A stretch of DNA of 64,000 bases, taken from positions 122,295-186,294 of the forward strand of contig NZ_JAOOPY010000004.1 of the NCBI RefSeq assembly GCF_025486315.1, in the 5' to 3' direction. The stretch is from Variovorax sp. N23. Its GTDB lineage: Bacteria > Pseudomonadota > Gammaproteobacteria > Burkholderiales > Burkholderiaceae_C. How positions within the stretch are numbered: the stretch's first letter is position 1; each line of letters starts with the position of its first letter. Below are positions 53,428 through 62,247 of this stretch, in pieces. The notes under the pieces are model-generated. The model made no database searches and was not told the DNA's origin. It saw only the letters and a program-made list of their open reading frames with translations. A program made the position numbers and the translations under genes.

Positions 53428-54372
53428 TTATGAAGAATCTTCAGCGCTGTTCACGCGTTGCGCGAACTTCTCCAGCAGAAACGCGCGCAACTGAACCGCC
53501 GCCTGCGGCAGGAAGCGCTCCGCGATCTCGAGCCGCACGTCTGCACCGGGCAACTTGGGGAATCCTTCCGCTTCGGTGAGTTCGCGCAGTCGATTGAAGT
53601 CCACGCTCTTGCGCTGGAACACGGTGATCGCCAACCCCGCCGCCGTAGCAGCCTCCACTGCTGCGATGTTGGTGCTCTCATGGGCCAGGTGCCAGGCTCG
53701 ACCCTGCTGGGCAAGGGCCTGCAGCGCGTAGCGACGAAACAGCGAGCCGTTGGGCAGCAGGGCCAGCGGCAACGGGTCACGCCGGTCCGGTGAGTTGTGC
53801 AGTGACGTCACCCAAATAGGCTCCTGCTGCGAAATGAGCACGCCGGTGCCTGTGCCTGGTGTGTGCAGGTTGATGGTGAGGTCATAGATGCTGCCGAGCT
53901 TTTTTTCCATATCGGCGGCGACGCCGGTGTGCACTTCGATCTGCACCTCGGGGTAAATGGTACAGAACTCAGCCAACAGTGGCGGGAGGATGCCGCTGGC
54001 GTAATTGTTGATAGCTCCGATGCGGACGCGACCGGTGACCTCGTCGCCACGGATGGCGCTCAAGGCCTCGTCATTGAGACTGATCATGCGTCGCGCGTAT
54101 TCCAGCAGCAGCTCGCCACGCGGAGTCAGTTGCACGGCGCGGCGAGGATGCTGGAACAGCGCCACCTGCACTGTTTCTTCCAGGCGCTTGATCTGCAGGC
54201 TGACCGCAGCCTGCGTTCGGTGAAGAATCGTCGCCGCCGCAGTGAAACCGCCGTAGTCGACAACCGCGACAAAAACCCGCAAAAGATCATGCTCGATGAT
54301 CCGCGTCCGGACCGGGGACGCCAAGGCGATTTTGGTCGAAGGCATGGAGGTCATGAGTCGATTCTGCTGCAA
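53428..54372 (-). CDS. LysR-family transcriptional regulator
   Basis: 314 residues (possibly 308 or 305 if a later Met is used). Winged helix EHDLLRVFVAVVDYGGFTAA, LHRTQAAVSLQIKRLEETVQ, ALFQHPRRAVQLTPRGELLL; effector domain from about residue 105 (GRVRIGAINNYASGILPPLL). It is divergent from the Bug receptor gene (116-base gap) and upstream of the Rieske operon on the same strand, so it probably regulates both. Intact. Confidence 0.93.
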   Translation of the reverse strand: MQQNRLMTSMPSTKIALASPVRTRIIEHDLLRVFVAVVDYGGFTAAATILHRTQAAVSLQIKRLEETVQVALFQHPRRAVQLTPRGELLLEYARRMISLNDEALSAIRGDEVTGRVRIGAINNYASGILPPLLAEFCTIYPEVQIEVHTGVAADMEKKLGSIYDLTINLHTPGTGTGVLISQQEPIWVTSLHNSPDRRDPLPLALLPNGSLFRRYALQALAQQGRAWHLAHESTNIAAVEAATAAGLAITVFQRKSVDFNRLRELTEAEGFPKLPGADVRLEIAERFLPQAAVQLRAFLLEKFAQRVNSAEDSS

Positions 54373-54488
54373 GCAGGCACCCGTTGAATAACGGTGTGTT
54401 ATGCGCGGCCGCGCCGATACTCATTGGACTGCCTGTGGAGGCGCCCAGCAGAATCGGTCTCGCTGTTCCCATACAAAAGAGACAAACG

Positions 54489-55478
54489 ATGCGCGCGCTG
54501 CTTTCCCACCGCTTTCCAAAGATCGTCGTCAGTGCTGCCACCGCCGCGCTGTTGCTGGGTGCGGCAGGCGCTGTGCAGTCGCAGGCGTATCCCGTCAAGC
54601 CTTTGCGCATGATTGTGCCGTTTGCGCCAGGTGGCACCACCGATGGCATCGCGCGCATCGTCGCCAGTAAGACGTCCGAACTGCTGGGGCAGCAGATCGT
54701 TGTGGACAACCGCGCGGGGGCAGGGGGCAACGTGGGCACCGATATCGTTGCCAAGGCGCCGGCCGACGGCTACACCATCGCGATGGTTGGCAACAGCTTT
54801 ACGGTCAATCCCTCGCTCTACAAGACGATGCCCTACAAGCAGGTCGATCTTGTGCCGGTCGTCATGGCGGGCAAGGTCCCCTTCATCATGATTTCACGCC
54901 CAGGGGCTCCGTACCAGACCGTTTCCGAACTGGTGGCGTACGCTCGGGCGAACCCGAACAAGGTGACCTACGCCTCGGGCGGCAGCGGCACCATCGGCCA
55001 CCTCGGCGCGCATTGGTTCGCCGACCTTGCGAAGGTCAAACTGCTGCACATCCCCTACAAGGGAGGATCGCAGGCCATGACAGACCTCATCAGTGGCCAG
55101 GTCGACATCTTCTTTGACACGCTGATCACCAGCACGCCCTTCCTCAAGTCAGGGCGGATCCATCCCATGTTTGTCACCACCGACAAACGATTGGAGAGCA
55201 TGCCTCAGGTCCCCACAGCGGCGGAGGCAGGGTTTCCAGACCTCGGATTCTCCGCATGGGTCGGCATCGTCGCACCCGCCGGTACACCCAAGGATGTCGC
55301 CGATCGCATCAATCGCGCGGTCAATGCAGCACTTGCCATGCCCGACGTTCGACAGAAGTTGGCGGCGCTTGGCGCCGAGCCGACAGGTGGCACGACGGAC
55401 CAGGCCGCTGAATTCATGGCACGCGAAACGGCGCGCTGGGGCGCGGTGGTCAAGGCCTCTGGGGCTGAGGTGCAGTAG
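54489..55478 (+). CDS. Bug/TctC-family periplasmic receptor
   Basis: 329 residues from ATG 54489. Signal peptide with cleavage near AVQSQAYP. Motifs: KPLRMIVPFAPGGTTDGIAR, DNRAGAGGNVGTDIVAKAPA, VTYASGGSGTIGHLGAHWFA, LLHIPYKGGSQAMTDLISGQ, VPTAAEAGFPDLGF. Divergent from LysR and followed by the KstD-like flavoprotein gene. Orphan receptor for an unknown carboxylate or related ligand. Confidence 0.93.
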   Translation: MRALLSHRFPKIVVSAATAALLLGAAGAVQSQAYPVKPLRMIVPFAPGGTTDGIARIVASKTSELLGQQIVVDNRAGAGGNVGTDIVAKAPADGYTIAMVGNSFTVNPSLYKTMPYKQVDLVPVVMAGKVPFIMISRPGAPYQTVSELVAYARANPNKVTYASGGSGTIGHLGAHWFADLAKVKLLHIPYKGGSQAMTDLISGQVDIFFDTLITSTPFLKSGRIHPMFVTTDKRLESMPQVPTAAEAGFPDLGFSAWVGIVAPAGTPKDVADRINRAVNAALAMPDVRQKLAALGAEPTGGTTDQAAEFMARETARWGAVVKASGAEVQ

Positions 55479-55646
55479 AGCGGTAGCGCAGCGGCGCAGT
55501 GGCGCGGCAGCATCCTAACCAAAAAATGCCGGTGGAGTGGCACCCGCTAGACGTGCTGCTGACGCCCTGGGTGGCGTGCCAATAAAACCGATTCTCAACA
55601 GCCGGCAACGCCGAATTTCCTGTTCGCCTGCTCTTTGGACTGCCCG

Positions 55647-57374
55647 ATGCCCTCCGCCTACACTCAACACCTAAATCTTCCTTCGGATCTCAGCTGCGAT
55701 CTGTTGGTCGTCGGTTCCGGTGCCGCGGGTCTGTCGGCCGCCGTCACGGCTGCCTGGCATGGACAAAAAGTCATCCTGGCCGAGAAGGATTCGGTGTTCG
55801 GTGGGGCGACGGCTTGGTCCGGCGGCTGGATGTGGCTGCCGCGTAACCCGTTGGCGCGCCGCGCCGGCATCGAGGAAGAGATCGAGCAACCCCGCCACTA
55901 TCTGTCCAACGAACTGGGCGAGCAATTTAACGCCGAGCTTGTGGACGCCTTTCTCGAAGCCTGTCCGCACGTGGTCGAATTCTTCGAACAGCATACTGCG
56001 CTGCAGTTCGCCGATGGCAACGAGATTCCCGACATGCATGGCGACACGCTAGGCGCGGCTTCTCGCGGTCACCAGGTCATTGCAGCCCCTTATGCAGCGC
56101 GCGAGGTCATCGACCTGTTGCCCCGTCTGCGAAAAACCATGCGCGAGACATCGTTCATGGGCATGCCGATCATGGCCGGTGACGACCTAACAGCATTCAT
56201 GACATGTAGCCGCTCTCCACGCGCCTTGATGCATGTGGCCAGGCGCGTCCTCACTCATCTCTACGATCTCGGCCGTTACGGCCGTGCCATGCACTTGGTC
56301 AACGGCGTCGCCCTCGTCGCCCGCCTGGTCAGGTCCGCGTCCGATCTCGGCGTGCACTTGCTCGATTCAGCGCCTGTGTCGCGTCTGAGCGTGGAGCGAG
56401 GCGAGGTCTGTGGCGCAGTGCTGGGTACCGCAACGGGAGAGCTCCGTGTACGGGCCAGGGCCGTGATGCTTGCGACTGGTGGCTTCCCCCATGATCCGGC
56501 CCGGCGTCGCGCACTGTTCGCGCGCCCTGACCATGAGCATCTCGCCCTCCCGCCCACTCCGTGCTCCGGCGATGGTCTTCGCCTAGGCGAATCCGTGGGT
56601 GGTCATGTTGTGTGTACGCTGCAGTCACCGGCTGCCTGGGCGCCCGTGTCCAAGGTCCCTTATCGTGACGGCAGCTTCGGCCGATTCCCGCACATCATCG
56701 ACCGTGGCAAGCCCGGCATCATCGGCGTGTTGCGTAGTGGCAAGCGGTTTGTCAACGAAGCCAACGGTTACTACGACTACGTCACGGCAATGTTCGATCG
56801 AATACCAGCAGGAAACGAAGTCTGCTCGTGGCTCATCTGCGACCACCGTTTTCAGCGTCGCTACGGTCTCGGCTTCGCCCGACCTGCGCCATTGCCAATG
56901 GCCTCACACATTCGCAGCGGCTATCTCAAGCGGGGCGAAACGCTGGAGCAGTTGGCACATTCTTGCGGTATCGACGCGCAGGGTCTTGCCGAGACCGTCA
57001 AAGAGTTTAATCTGCATGCCCAGCGAGGCAAAGACCCCGCGTTTCACCGTGGTGGCACACCGTTCAACCGGAAAGGCGGTGACCCGACGCACACCGGTCC
57101 CAACCCCTGCGTGGCGCCCATCGAGACAGGCCCGTTCTATGCAGTAAAGGTGCAACCGGGATGCTTCGGCACATTCGCCGGCCTGCAAACGGACAGGCAT
57201 GCACGAGTCCTTGATGCGGCAAGCCGACCCATCCCCGGGCTCTATGCTGCGGGCGCCGACATGGTCAGCGTGATGGGAGGGTTCTATCCTTCCGGGGGCA
57301 TAAACCTAGGCCCAGCTATGGTTTTTGGCTATATCGCGGCCCTTCACGTCGCTGGTGCCCGCCCAACAAAGTAG
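55647..57374 (+). CDS. FAD-dependent dehydrogenase, 3-ketosteroid-dehydrogenase/fumarate-reductase type
   Basis: 575 residues from ATG 55647. FAD-binding GSGAAGLSAAVTAAWHGQKV and FGGATAWSGGWMWLP at the N-terminus, then the C-terminal FAD loop GLYAAGADMVSVMGGFYPSG with GINLGPAMVFGYIAA. The family includes KstD, fumarate reductase-like flavoproteins and other enzymes that insert or remove a ring double bond. Together with the Rieske oxygenase, SDR and MmgE/PrpD proteins it may act on an alicyclic or hydroaromatic acid (inference). Complete, although no Tat or Sec signal. Confidence 0.88.
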   Translation: MPSAYTQHLNLPSDLSCDLLVVGSGAAGLSAAVTAAWHGQKVILAEKDSVFGGATAWSGGWMWLPRNPLARRAGIEEEIEQPRHYLSNELGEQFNAELVDAFLEACPHVVEFFEQHTALQFADGNEIPDMHGDTLGAASRGHQVIAAPYAAREVIDLLPRLRKTMRETSFMGMPIMAGDDLTAFMTCSRSPRALMHVARRVLTHLYDLGRYGRAMHLVNGVALVARLVRSASDLGVHLLDSAPVSRLSVERGEVCGAVLGTATGELRVRARAVMLATGGFPHDPARRRALFARPDHEHLALPPTPCSGDGLRLGESVGGHVVCTLQSPAAWAPVSKVPYRDGSFGRFPHIIDRGKPGIIGVLRSGKRFVNEANGYYDYVTAMFDRIPAGNEVCSWLICDHRFQRRYGLGFARPAPLPMASHIRSGYLKRGETLEQLAHSCGIDAQGLAETVKEFNLHAQRGKDPAFHRGGTPFNRKGGDPTHTGPNPCVAPIETGPFYAVKVQPGCFGTFAGLQTDRHARVLDAASRPIPGLYAAGADMVSVMGGFYPSGGINLGPAMVFGYIAALHVAGARPTK

Positions 57375-57493
57375 TCAGATTTGGGTACTGTGCCACAGTG
57401 ACCACTGGGTGCCTGCATGGCGGCATATCTTAGATAGCGTCGTGTGAAAGTTCTGGACTAAGGTGAAGACGAAGTCCCCCGGTCCTATCGTGG

Positions 57494-57565
57494 CCCTTGC
57501 CCTTGCCCTTGCCCTTGCCCTTGCCCTTGCCCTTGCCCTTGCCCTTGCCCTTGCCCTTGCCCTTG
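57494..57565 (+). repeat. Hexanucleotide microsatellite (CCCTTG)12
   Basis: Twelve perfect tandem copies of CCCTTG, 72 bases without interruption, in frame with the patatin gene and encoding alternating Ala and Leu. The unit length preserves the frame, so copy-number changes would lengthen or shorten the segment rather than shift it. Confidence 0.97.
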
Positions 57566-57585
57566 GCGGCGGCGGCGGCGGCGGC
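57565..57585 (+). repeat. Trinucleotide tract (GGC)7
   Basis: Seven GGC units follow directly after the hexanucleotide tract and encode a run of Gly at the oxyanion-loop position of the patatin fold, where two to four Gly are usual. Confidence 0.95.
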
Positions 57586-58350
57586 CTGCGCGGGTACGCC
57601 CATGTTGGTGTGTTATAGGCCTTTGAAGAGGCGGGCATCAATGTCGAGGTTGTTGCCGGCACGTCTGCCGGTGCGGTCTTCGGCGCGGCCTATTCGAGCG
57701 GCCGGAGCCCGGCAGAGATCCGGCATCTGACTGAGAACCTCGATAACTCGAGTCTCACGGATTGGCGCATCAGCAAGGCATCTTTCATGCGGGTCGATGC
57801 CTTGACGCAGTGGGTATCCACGATGGCACGCAACACCCCCATCGAGTTGATGCAGCGGCGCTTCGGCGCGGTGGCTGCCGTCCTCGACACGGGCGAGCCT
57901 GTTCTCATCGACAAGGGCGATGCAGGGATGGCGGTGCGTGCCTCTGCGGCCGTGCCCGGAGCCATGCAGCCAGTTGAATCCGTGCGCGGGCTGCTGGTCG
58001 ATGGCGGGATCGCCAGCCTCGTCCCCGTGCGATTCGCGCGCGCCATGGGCGCTGACGTGGTCATCGGCGTGGACATCTACTGCAAGAGCCCGCGCCAGAC
58101 CGGTGGGTCTTTCTTGACCACTTTTTTCCAGATCGCCCGGACACAAACGTGTCTGGTGAGCCGTGCGGAGATCGCGGAGGCAGATGTGATCATCGCACCC
58201 AGCGTCAGCGTCACCGACATGAAGAGCGCAGCTCAACGCGATGCATCAATCCGGGCCGGTTACGACGCTGCAGTGCTTTCCATGCCTGCGGTCCTCGATC
58301 TGATCAACCGCTGGAGCTCTGAGCATTCCAAGGTGGTGCTAGCGCCTTAA

Positions 58351-59291
58351 CCCTCCGACTCGCAATCCTAGCCTGTAGCTTTCGAGGACCGTTTGGCGTT
58401 CGATGCTTACTGCTGCCTGCGGGAACCGGACGATCCCGTGCGCCATGCGCATCTCGGCACCACACAAAAGGCGCTGATCGGCTCGTCGATACCTCGCTAA
58501 TCGGGGATGACCCGCTGCTGGCAAAAAGAACTGCCCTGCGCGGGGCGCTCCTCGCGTCGCCGCCACGCTGGCCAGCGGCAGCGATCCCACGGCTCTGGCG
58601 CTTCAGGAGCGAATCAGGCTGCTTGGAAAATAACCGTCGTCAATACCTCCCAACATAACTGCAATTCGCCTCGCTCGTTGGCGCAAGCGCGTGACAATGC
58701 CATCTGCGTGTGAATGCTGCAGCGCGATAAAGAGTGTTCTATCGCAATCTGTAAAAAATGCTCTTTCGAGCACTCAGTTCAACGGTAAAACTGACGGTAA
58801 AGCGCCGCAGCTTTTCGTCGAAGTCCAGGTTTGATGCGGGTTTTCAGGCTTCCAAGATGATCGAGTGGGGCGGCAGGACACTGCAGCGTATCCGAGCGAA
58901 TTCCGTAGTACCTGTTGCGCAATGTCGGCACCGCATCAAGCCTGACTACCCGATCGTCGCAGGCCTCCGGCCGTTCTATCGACGTCACTTGCCCCTCCAC
59001 GAGCACCAGAGATGGGCTGAGGAGACTTTGAGGGGTGCTCCGAGTTTGCGCTCCGTAACGCGGTGGCGAAGCATTTGCGCAGGCGCAGATCGTTGCCAAT
59101 ACGGCAGGATGCTATGTCGGGTCAGCGACCCTGCGCAGCCGTAGGCTAACCTGAACCAGACCATCTGGCGCTGACACACCGCTTGGCACCGACCGATACG
59201 CACGGATTTTGTGCGCCAAGACGACGGCGCACCTTCTGCCCGCGACAGTGGCTGCTTCGCAGTCCCGACCCTGCAGGAGAGGCATGCATCG
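58351..59291. other. Long region without a recognisable gene
   Basis: 941 bases between the patatin gene and the DoxX gene. Open frames exist on both strands (the longest about 128 codons at 58758-59144) but none shows a domain, good ribosome site or consistent codon pattern that I can support. It may contain decayed genes; base composition near 58650-58800 is less GC-rich than the flanks. Confidence 0.4.
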
Positions 59292-59762
59292 TCAGATTGA
59301 AGATTCGCGCTGCTTTACGAGGTGGTCCAGGGAGAGTCGCCCCGGGCCCAGGGCCATGACAGCGAGCGCCAAGGCGGCCCAATACAGATGGAAGTTGGAC
59401 CAGCCCTCCGGAAACACGAGTTGGATAATTCCTGTCATGAGCAAAAGCCCAAGCGCCGAGAAGCGCGTTGCCATGCCGGCGATCAGCAGAACCGGAAGGA
59501 CGATCTCGGCGAGCCCGACCAAGCAAGCGAGCTGACCAGGCCATGGAAGGCTGTACGTTCCGCCGAATAGATGGAGCCGGAACTGTTCCTCGAACAGGAA
59601 TGTGGTGGCCCGCGACAGAGACAAGAAGCCATTCCAACGGGTCATCCCGGAACGCAGGAAGGGCAGTGCCAACGCGATGCGAGCCGCCGGCGGCGCGGCG
59701 ATGACCCCGGCTGTTCGGACCCACTCCAACGCAGTGGCAACGAAGGTTTTGAATGTCACCAT
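59292..59762 (-). CDS. DoxX-family membrane protein of bufferin operon
   Basis: 156 residues, four transmembrane helices: PPAARIALALPFLRSGMTRW, GQLACLVGLAEIVLPVLLIA, FSALGLLLMTGIIQLVFPEG and FHLYWAALALAVMALGPG. DoxX members are regularly the last gene of bufferin (DUF2282/DUF692/DUF2063) operons. Function unclear, possibly redox or quinone-linked. The start overlaps the fused BufBC gene end by 7 bases, so it is translationally coupled. Confidence 0.88.
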   Translation of the reverse strand: MVTFKTFVATALEWVRTAGVIAAPPAARIALALPFLRSGMTRWNGFLSLSRATTFLFEEQFRLHLFGGTYSLPWPGQLACLVGLAEIVLPVLLIAGMATRFSALGLLLMTGIIQLVFPEGWSNFHLYWAALALAVMALGPGRLSLDHLVKQRESSI

Positions 59763-61531
59763 GACTGGGTGCTCCGGCTTGGTTGAAGATCGGGCGTGAT
59801 GAGCGCGCCCATTTCGACGAGCCCCGCGAGATTGATGGCTAAATCGAATCGGTCGTCGGCCGTCACCGCCTGCTCCATCGCATCGAGCACACAGAGGCCT
59901 CTGCCCAGCGCCTGGATGAACACGGCGCCGCTGAGCGGCAGCGATCGAAGTACGACATCCGCGCCGGGCCGGGCGACGAGCACGTCCTGGCCGCCAGCGT
60001 CCAGGTCGACCCAGGCCGGCTCACCGTCTGCGATGTTGGTCTTCCAGAGCGTGAGCACCGGGAACGGCGAGCAGACGATGCGCAGCGACGGGTTCAGTTC
60101 GACGCGGAGATTCATCAGATCTTGTGCACTGAATGCGGCGAGCACCTCTGCGGAAAGGGGCTGCGTCTCGGCCGCGTGATAGGCCTCGAGCCACGCCCGT
60201 TCAAGCCGGGCCACATCGGGCAGATAGGGAAGGCTCGTGACTGCAGGTTTGAATGCGTCGACAAAGTCGGGGAACCCGCCGCCGTAATCGAGCATGACGG
60301 GGGAGGTTGGCGGATGGTTCGCCACGTAGGTGCGTGCCATGGCGGCGAAGAACTCGTCGCCGACGATGCGCACCACCGCCGGGAAGGCGGCTTCGAGCGT
60401 GCCCGTCAATCCTGCGATGACGTTGTTGCGATAGACGTTGAAGCGCCGCACGCTTGATTTGCCATCCGGGCCGACGAGGCCTTCCGGAACCGCAAGCGCC
60501 GGGTCAAGCAGCGCGTCACAGAATGCCGCCTGACGCCGGAAGAAACTCTCCGGGCGAACAAGGACGCCGCCGCCGGAGGGGGCGGTCGCGGAGGGCCGAC
60601 ACGGTGCGCGGTGGAGGCGCGGCGGCCTCCGTCGCCCGGTGGCTTCTTCCAGCATGATCTTTTCCGCCTGCGTTGCCTCGGCCATGAGCACGGGCCAGGC
60701 TGGAACGTTGGCATCCCACTCGATCAGGGTCGGAACGGGGCCGGTGCGGCGAATGGCGTGGCGATAGAGGTTCCAGACGTTCGGGCCGACTTCACGGTCG
60801 TGCGTGTCTATCAGCAAGGCGCGATCGAATTCGTCTGCCTCCTGCAAGTGTCCGGCGAGGTGGATCTGCCGAACATGGTCGAGCGGGTAGGCTTCCAGGT
60901 AGGCAATGGGGTCGCCACCCTGGTTGGCCGAGGCGACGATGACGTTGTTGACATCGAGCAAGAGCGCACAGCCGCTGCGCTTGACTACTGCGGCGATGAA
61001 GTCGGTCTCCGACAGGGTGCTTTCGGCGAAGGCCAGATAGGTGGACGGGTTCTCAAGCAACAGCTGGCGGCCCAAGGTTTCCTGCACCTCGTCGATGTGG
61101 CTCACCACGCGGGCGAGTGCCTCCTTCGTGTACGGCACTGGCAGGAGATCGTTCAGAAAGCCCGCGTCGTGGGTCGACCACGCGAGGTGCTCGGAAACGA
61201 AGGCGGGCTGGTACCTGTCCACCACACCCTTCAGCCGCAGAATATGGTCACGGGCCAATGGCCTGTCAGTGCCGATTGACAACCCGACGCCGTGGATCGA
61301 CAGCGGGTAGCGTTCACGGATCGCAGTCAGATAGCGATGCGGCGGGCCGCCTGCGCCCATGTAGTTCTCGGCATGCACCTCGAAGAAGCCCATATCGGGC
61401 AACGTGTCGAGGATCGCTCGGTAGTGTTCCGGCTTCAAGCCGACGCCTGCGCGTGCGAATTGCGCATTGCAGGGGAAGAAGGTCGACACATCGTTCACGT
61501 TCGGGCTCCGATCATCGGGGGACGACTCCAC
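59756..61531 (-). CDS. BufB-BufC fusion: MNIO (DUF692) enzyme joined to DUF2063 protein
   Basis: 591 residues. Residues about 25-290 form a DUF692/MNIO domain: GVGLKPEHYRAILDTLPDMG, FFEVHAENYMG (Glu, His ligands), SIHGVGLSIGTD, FVSEHLAWS, LLLENPSTYL, LLLDVNNVIVASANQG, IHLAGH and LIDTHDREVGPNVW with metal-binding His, Asp and Glu. After an Arg/Pro-rich linker (about 295-325) the DUF2063 (BufC) domain follows: AAFCDALLDPALAVPEGLVG, RRFNVYRNNVIAGLTGTLEA, FPAVVRIVGDEFFAAMARTY. BufB and BufC normally are separate partner proteins; BufB oxidises Cys of the precursor to thiooxazole-type groups and BufC binds the precursor. Here they are one polypeptide. It follows the precursor gene by 30 bases. Confidence 0.92.
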   Translation of the reverse strand: MESSPDDRSPNVNDVSTFFPCNAQFARAGVGLKPEHYRAILDTLPDMGFFEVHAENYMGAGGPPHRYLTAIRERYPLSIHGVGLSIGTDRPLARDHILRLKGVVDRYQPAFVSEHLAWSTHDAGFLNDLLPVPYTKEALARVVSHIDEVQETLGRQLLLENPSTYLAFAESTLSETDFIAAVVKRSGCALLLDVNNVIVASANQGGDPIAYLEAYPLDHVRQIHLAGHLQEADEFDRALLIDTHDREVGPNVWNLYRHAIRRTGPVPTLIEWDANVPAWPVLMAEATQAEKIMLEEATGRRRPPRLHRAPCRPSATAPSGGGVLVRPESFFRRQAAFCDALLDPALAVPEGLVGPDGKSSVRRFNVYRNNVIAGLTGTLEAAFPAVVRIVGDEFFAAMARTYVANHPPTSPVMLDYGGGFPDFVDAFKPAVTSLPYLPDVARLERAWLEAYHAAETQPLSAEVLAAFSAQDLMNLRVELNPSLRIVCSPFPVLTLWKTNIADGEPAWVDLDAGGQDVLVARPGADVVLRSLPLSGAVFIQALGRGLCVLDAMEQAVTADDRFDLAINLAGLVEMGALITPDLQPSRSTQSW

Positions 61532-61561
61532 AAGTGAAGTCGTCCCGACGGATGAGTCAAC

Positions 61562-61897
61562 TCAAGCGGACTTGGGTGCGAGGCTGCCCGGACCGTTCGG
61601 CGTGGAGATAGTCGTGCAGCTGCCCTTGGGGACGAGCTTGAACGCGTTGCCTTGCCAGTCGGTCGTACTGGTGCCGGCGCAGGTCGTTCCAGGGCCCGCG
61701 AAGCAATCGTTGTGACCCTTGACGGCCGTCCCGAAACAGGGCTCGAGCTTACCGGACTTGACGATGACGGTGTTCTCGGCCTGGGTCTTCTTCTGCTGCG
61801 CGGTGAACTCCTGGGCGTTGGCTGCGGTGGCGGAGATCAGGCCGAGGGCCGCGACGAACGCGCCGATGGCCAGGGGGGACGATTTGTTGATGGACAT
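61562..61897 (-). CDS. Bufferin precursor peptide (BufA1/DUF2282 family)
   Basis: 111 residues with a Sec signal peptide ending ATAANAQEF. The mature part has four Cys in the family spacing: [40 protein letters not shown] and GSC. In characterised bufferins the modified cysteines bind copper in the periplasm and protect against copper stress. First gene of the operon, GGAAG before the start, divergent from a DUF4242 gene. A Pro/Gly/Ser tail ([11 protein letters not shown]) extends beyond the usual end. Confidence 0.9.
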   Translation of the reverse strand: MSINKSSPLAIGAFVAALGLISATAANAQEFTAQQKKTQAENTVIVKSGKLEPCFGTAVKGHNDCFAGPGTTCAGTSTTDWQGNAFKLVPKGSCTTISTPNGPGSLAPKSA

Positions 61898-62247
61898 GAC
61901 TTTTCTTCCAGACAGTGGTTAGAGAGACAACCCGTTGCGGGGAGCCTCTCCAGAGGACGAACTCGCGGGGTCCGCGAGACTGGTGCTGCGACGTTGCGCC
62001 TCGAGAGCGAGGACAGCAACGAGCAGCACCGCAATGGTCCGGGATCGAGCCCGAACAGGCCAGATGGCGAGTTCGACAGACTTCGGTGGCGATCGTGACA
62101 AGCGCACTTGGTGCGATCAGGGGCTACGTCGTCGTCCGTGAGTGATCGAGACAGATTTGCCGCCCTCATTTGTCAGCATCGGCGTCTATCCCGTCGGCCG
62201 CCTCTTCATCATGATTCGAACACCCTAACTACCTCGTGAAAACAACC
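61898..62247. promoter_or_regulatory. Divergent region between bufferin operon and DUF4242 gene
   Basis: 350 bases with the promoters of both directions. Bufferin operons are often under an ECF sigma factor or copper regulator; none is encoded here and I could not identify a specific site. No supported gene inside. Confidence 0.4.

Larger units (their letters stand above)
57463..58350 (+). pseudogene. Patatin-like phospholipase with repeat expansion and in-frame amber codon
   Basis: One continuous frame runs from GTG 57463 (MKTKSPGPIV) to TAA at 58350, interrupted only by TAG at 57616-57618. The first strand, normally VALALGGG in patatins, is expanded: a 12-copy CCCTTG tract encodes a long alternating Ala-Leu stretch and is followed by seven GGC codons and LRGYAHVGVL. 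After the amber codon the enzyme continues as AFEEAGINVEVVAGTSAGAV (nucleophile Ser in GTSAG), then SAAVPGAMQPVE and the catalytic Asp in VDGGIAS. The TAG replaces a codon that in relatives is usually Lys, Arg or Gln, so one C-to-T or A-to-T change could explain it. Both catalytic residues remain. Confidence 0.8.

Noticed and set aside
57494..57565. CRISPR-like array
   Set aside because: Six-base units with no spacers; a simple microsatellite, as is the tract at 63949-64000.
58758..59144. 128-codon frame and its antisense partner upstream of doxX
   Set aside because: No recognisable fold or motif on either strand; evidence too weak to call a gene.
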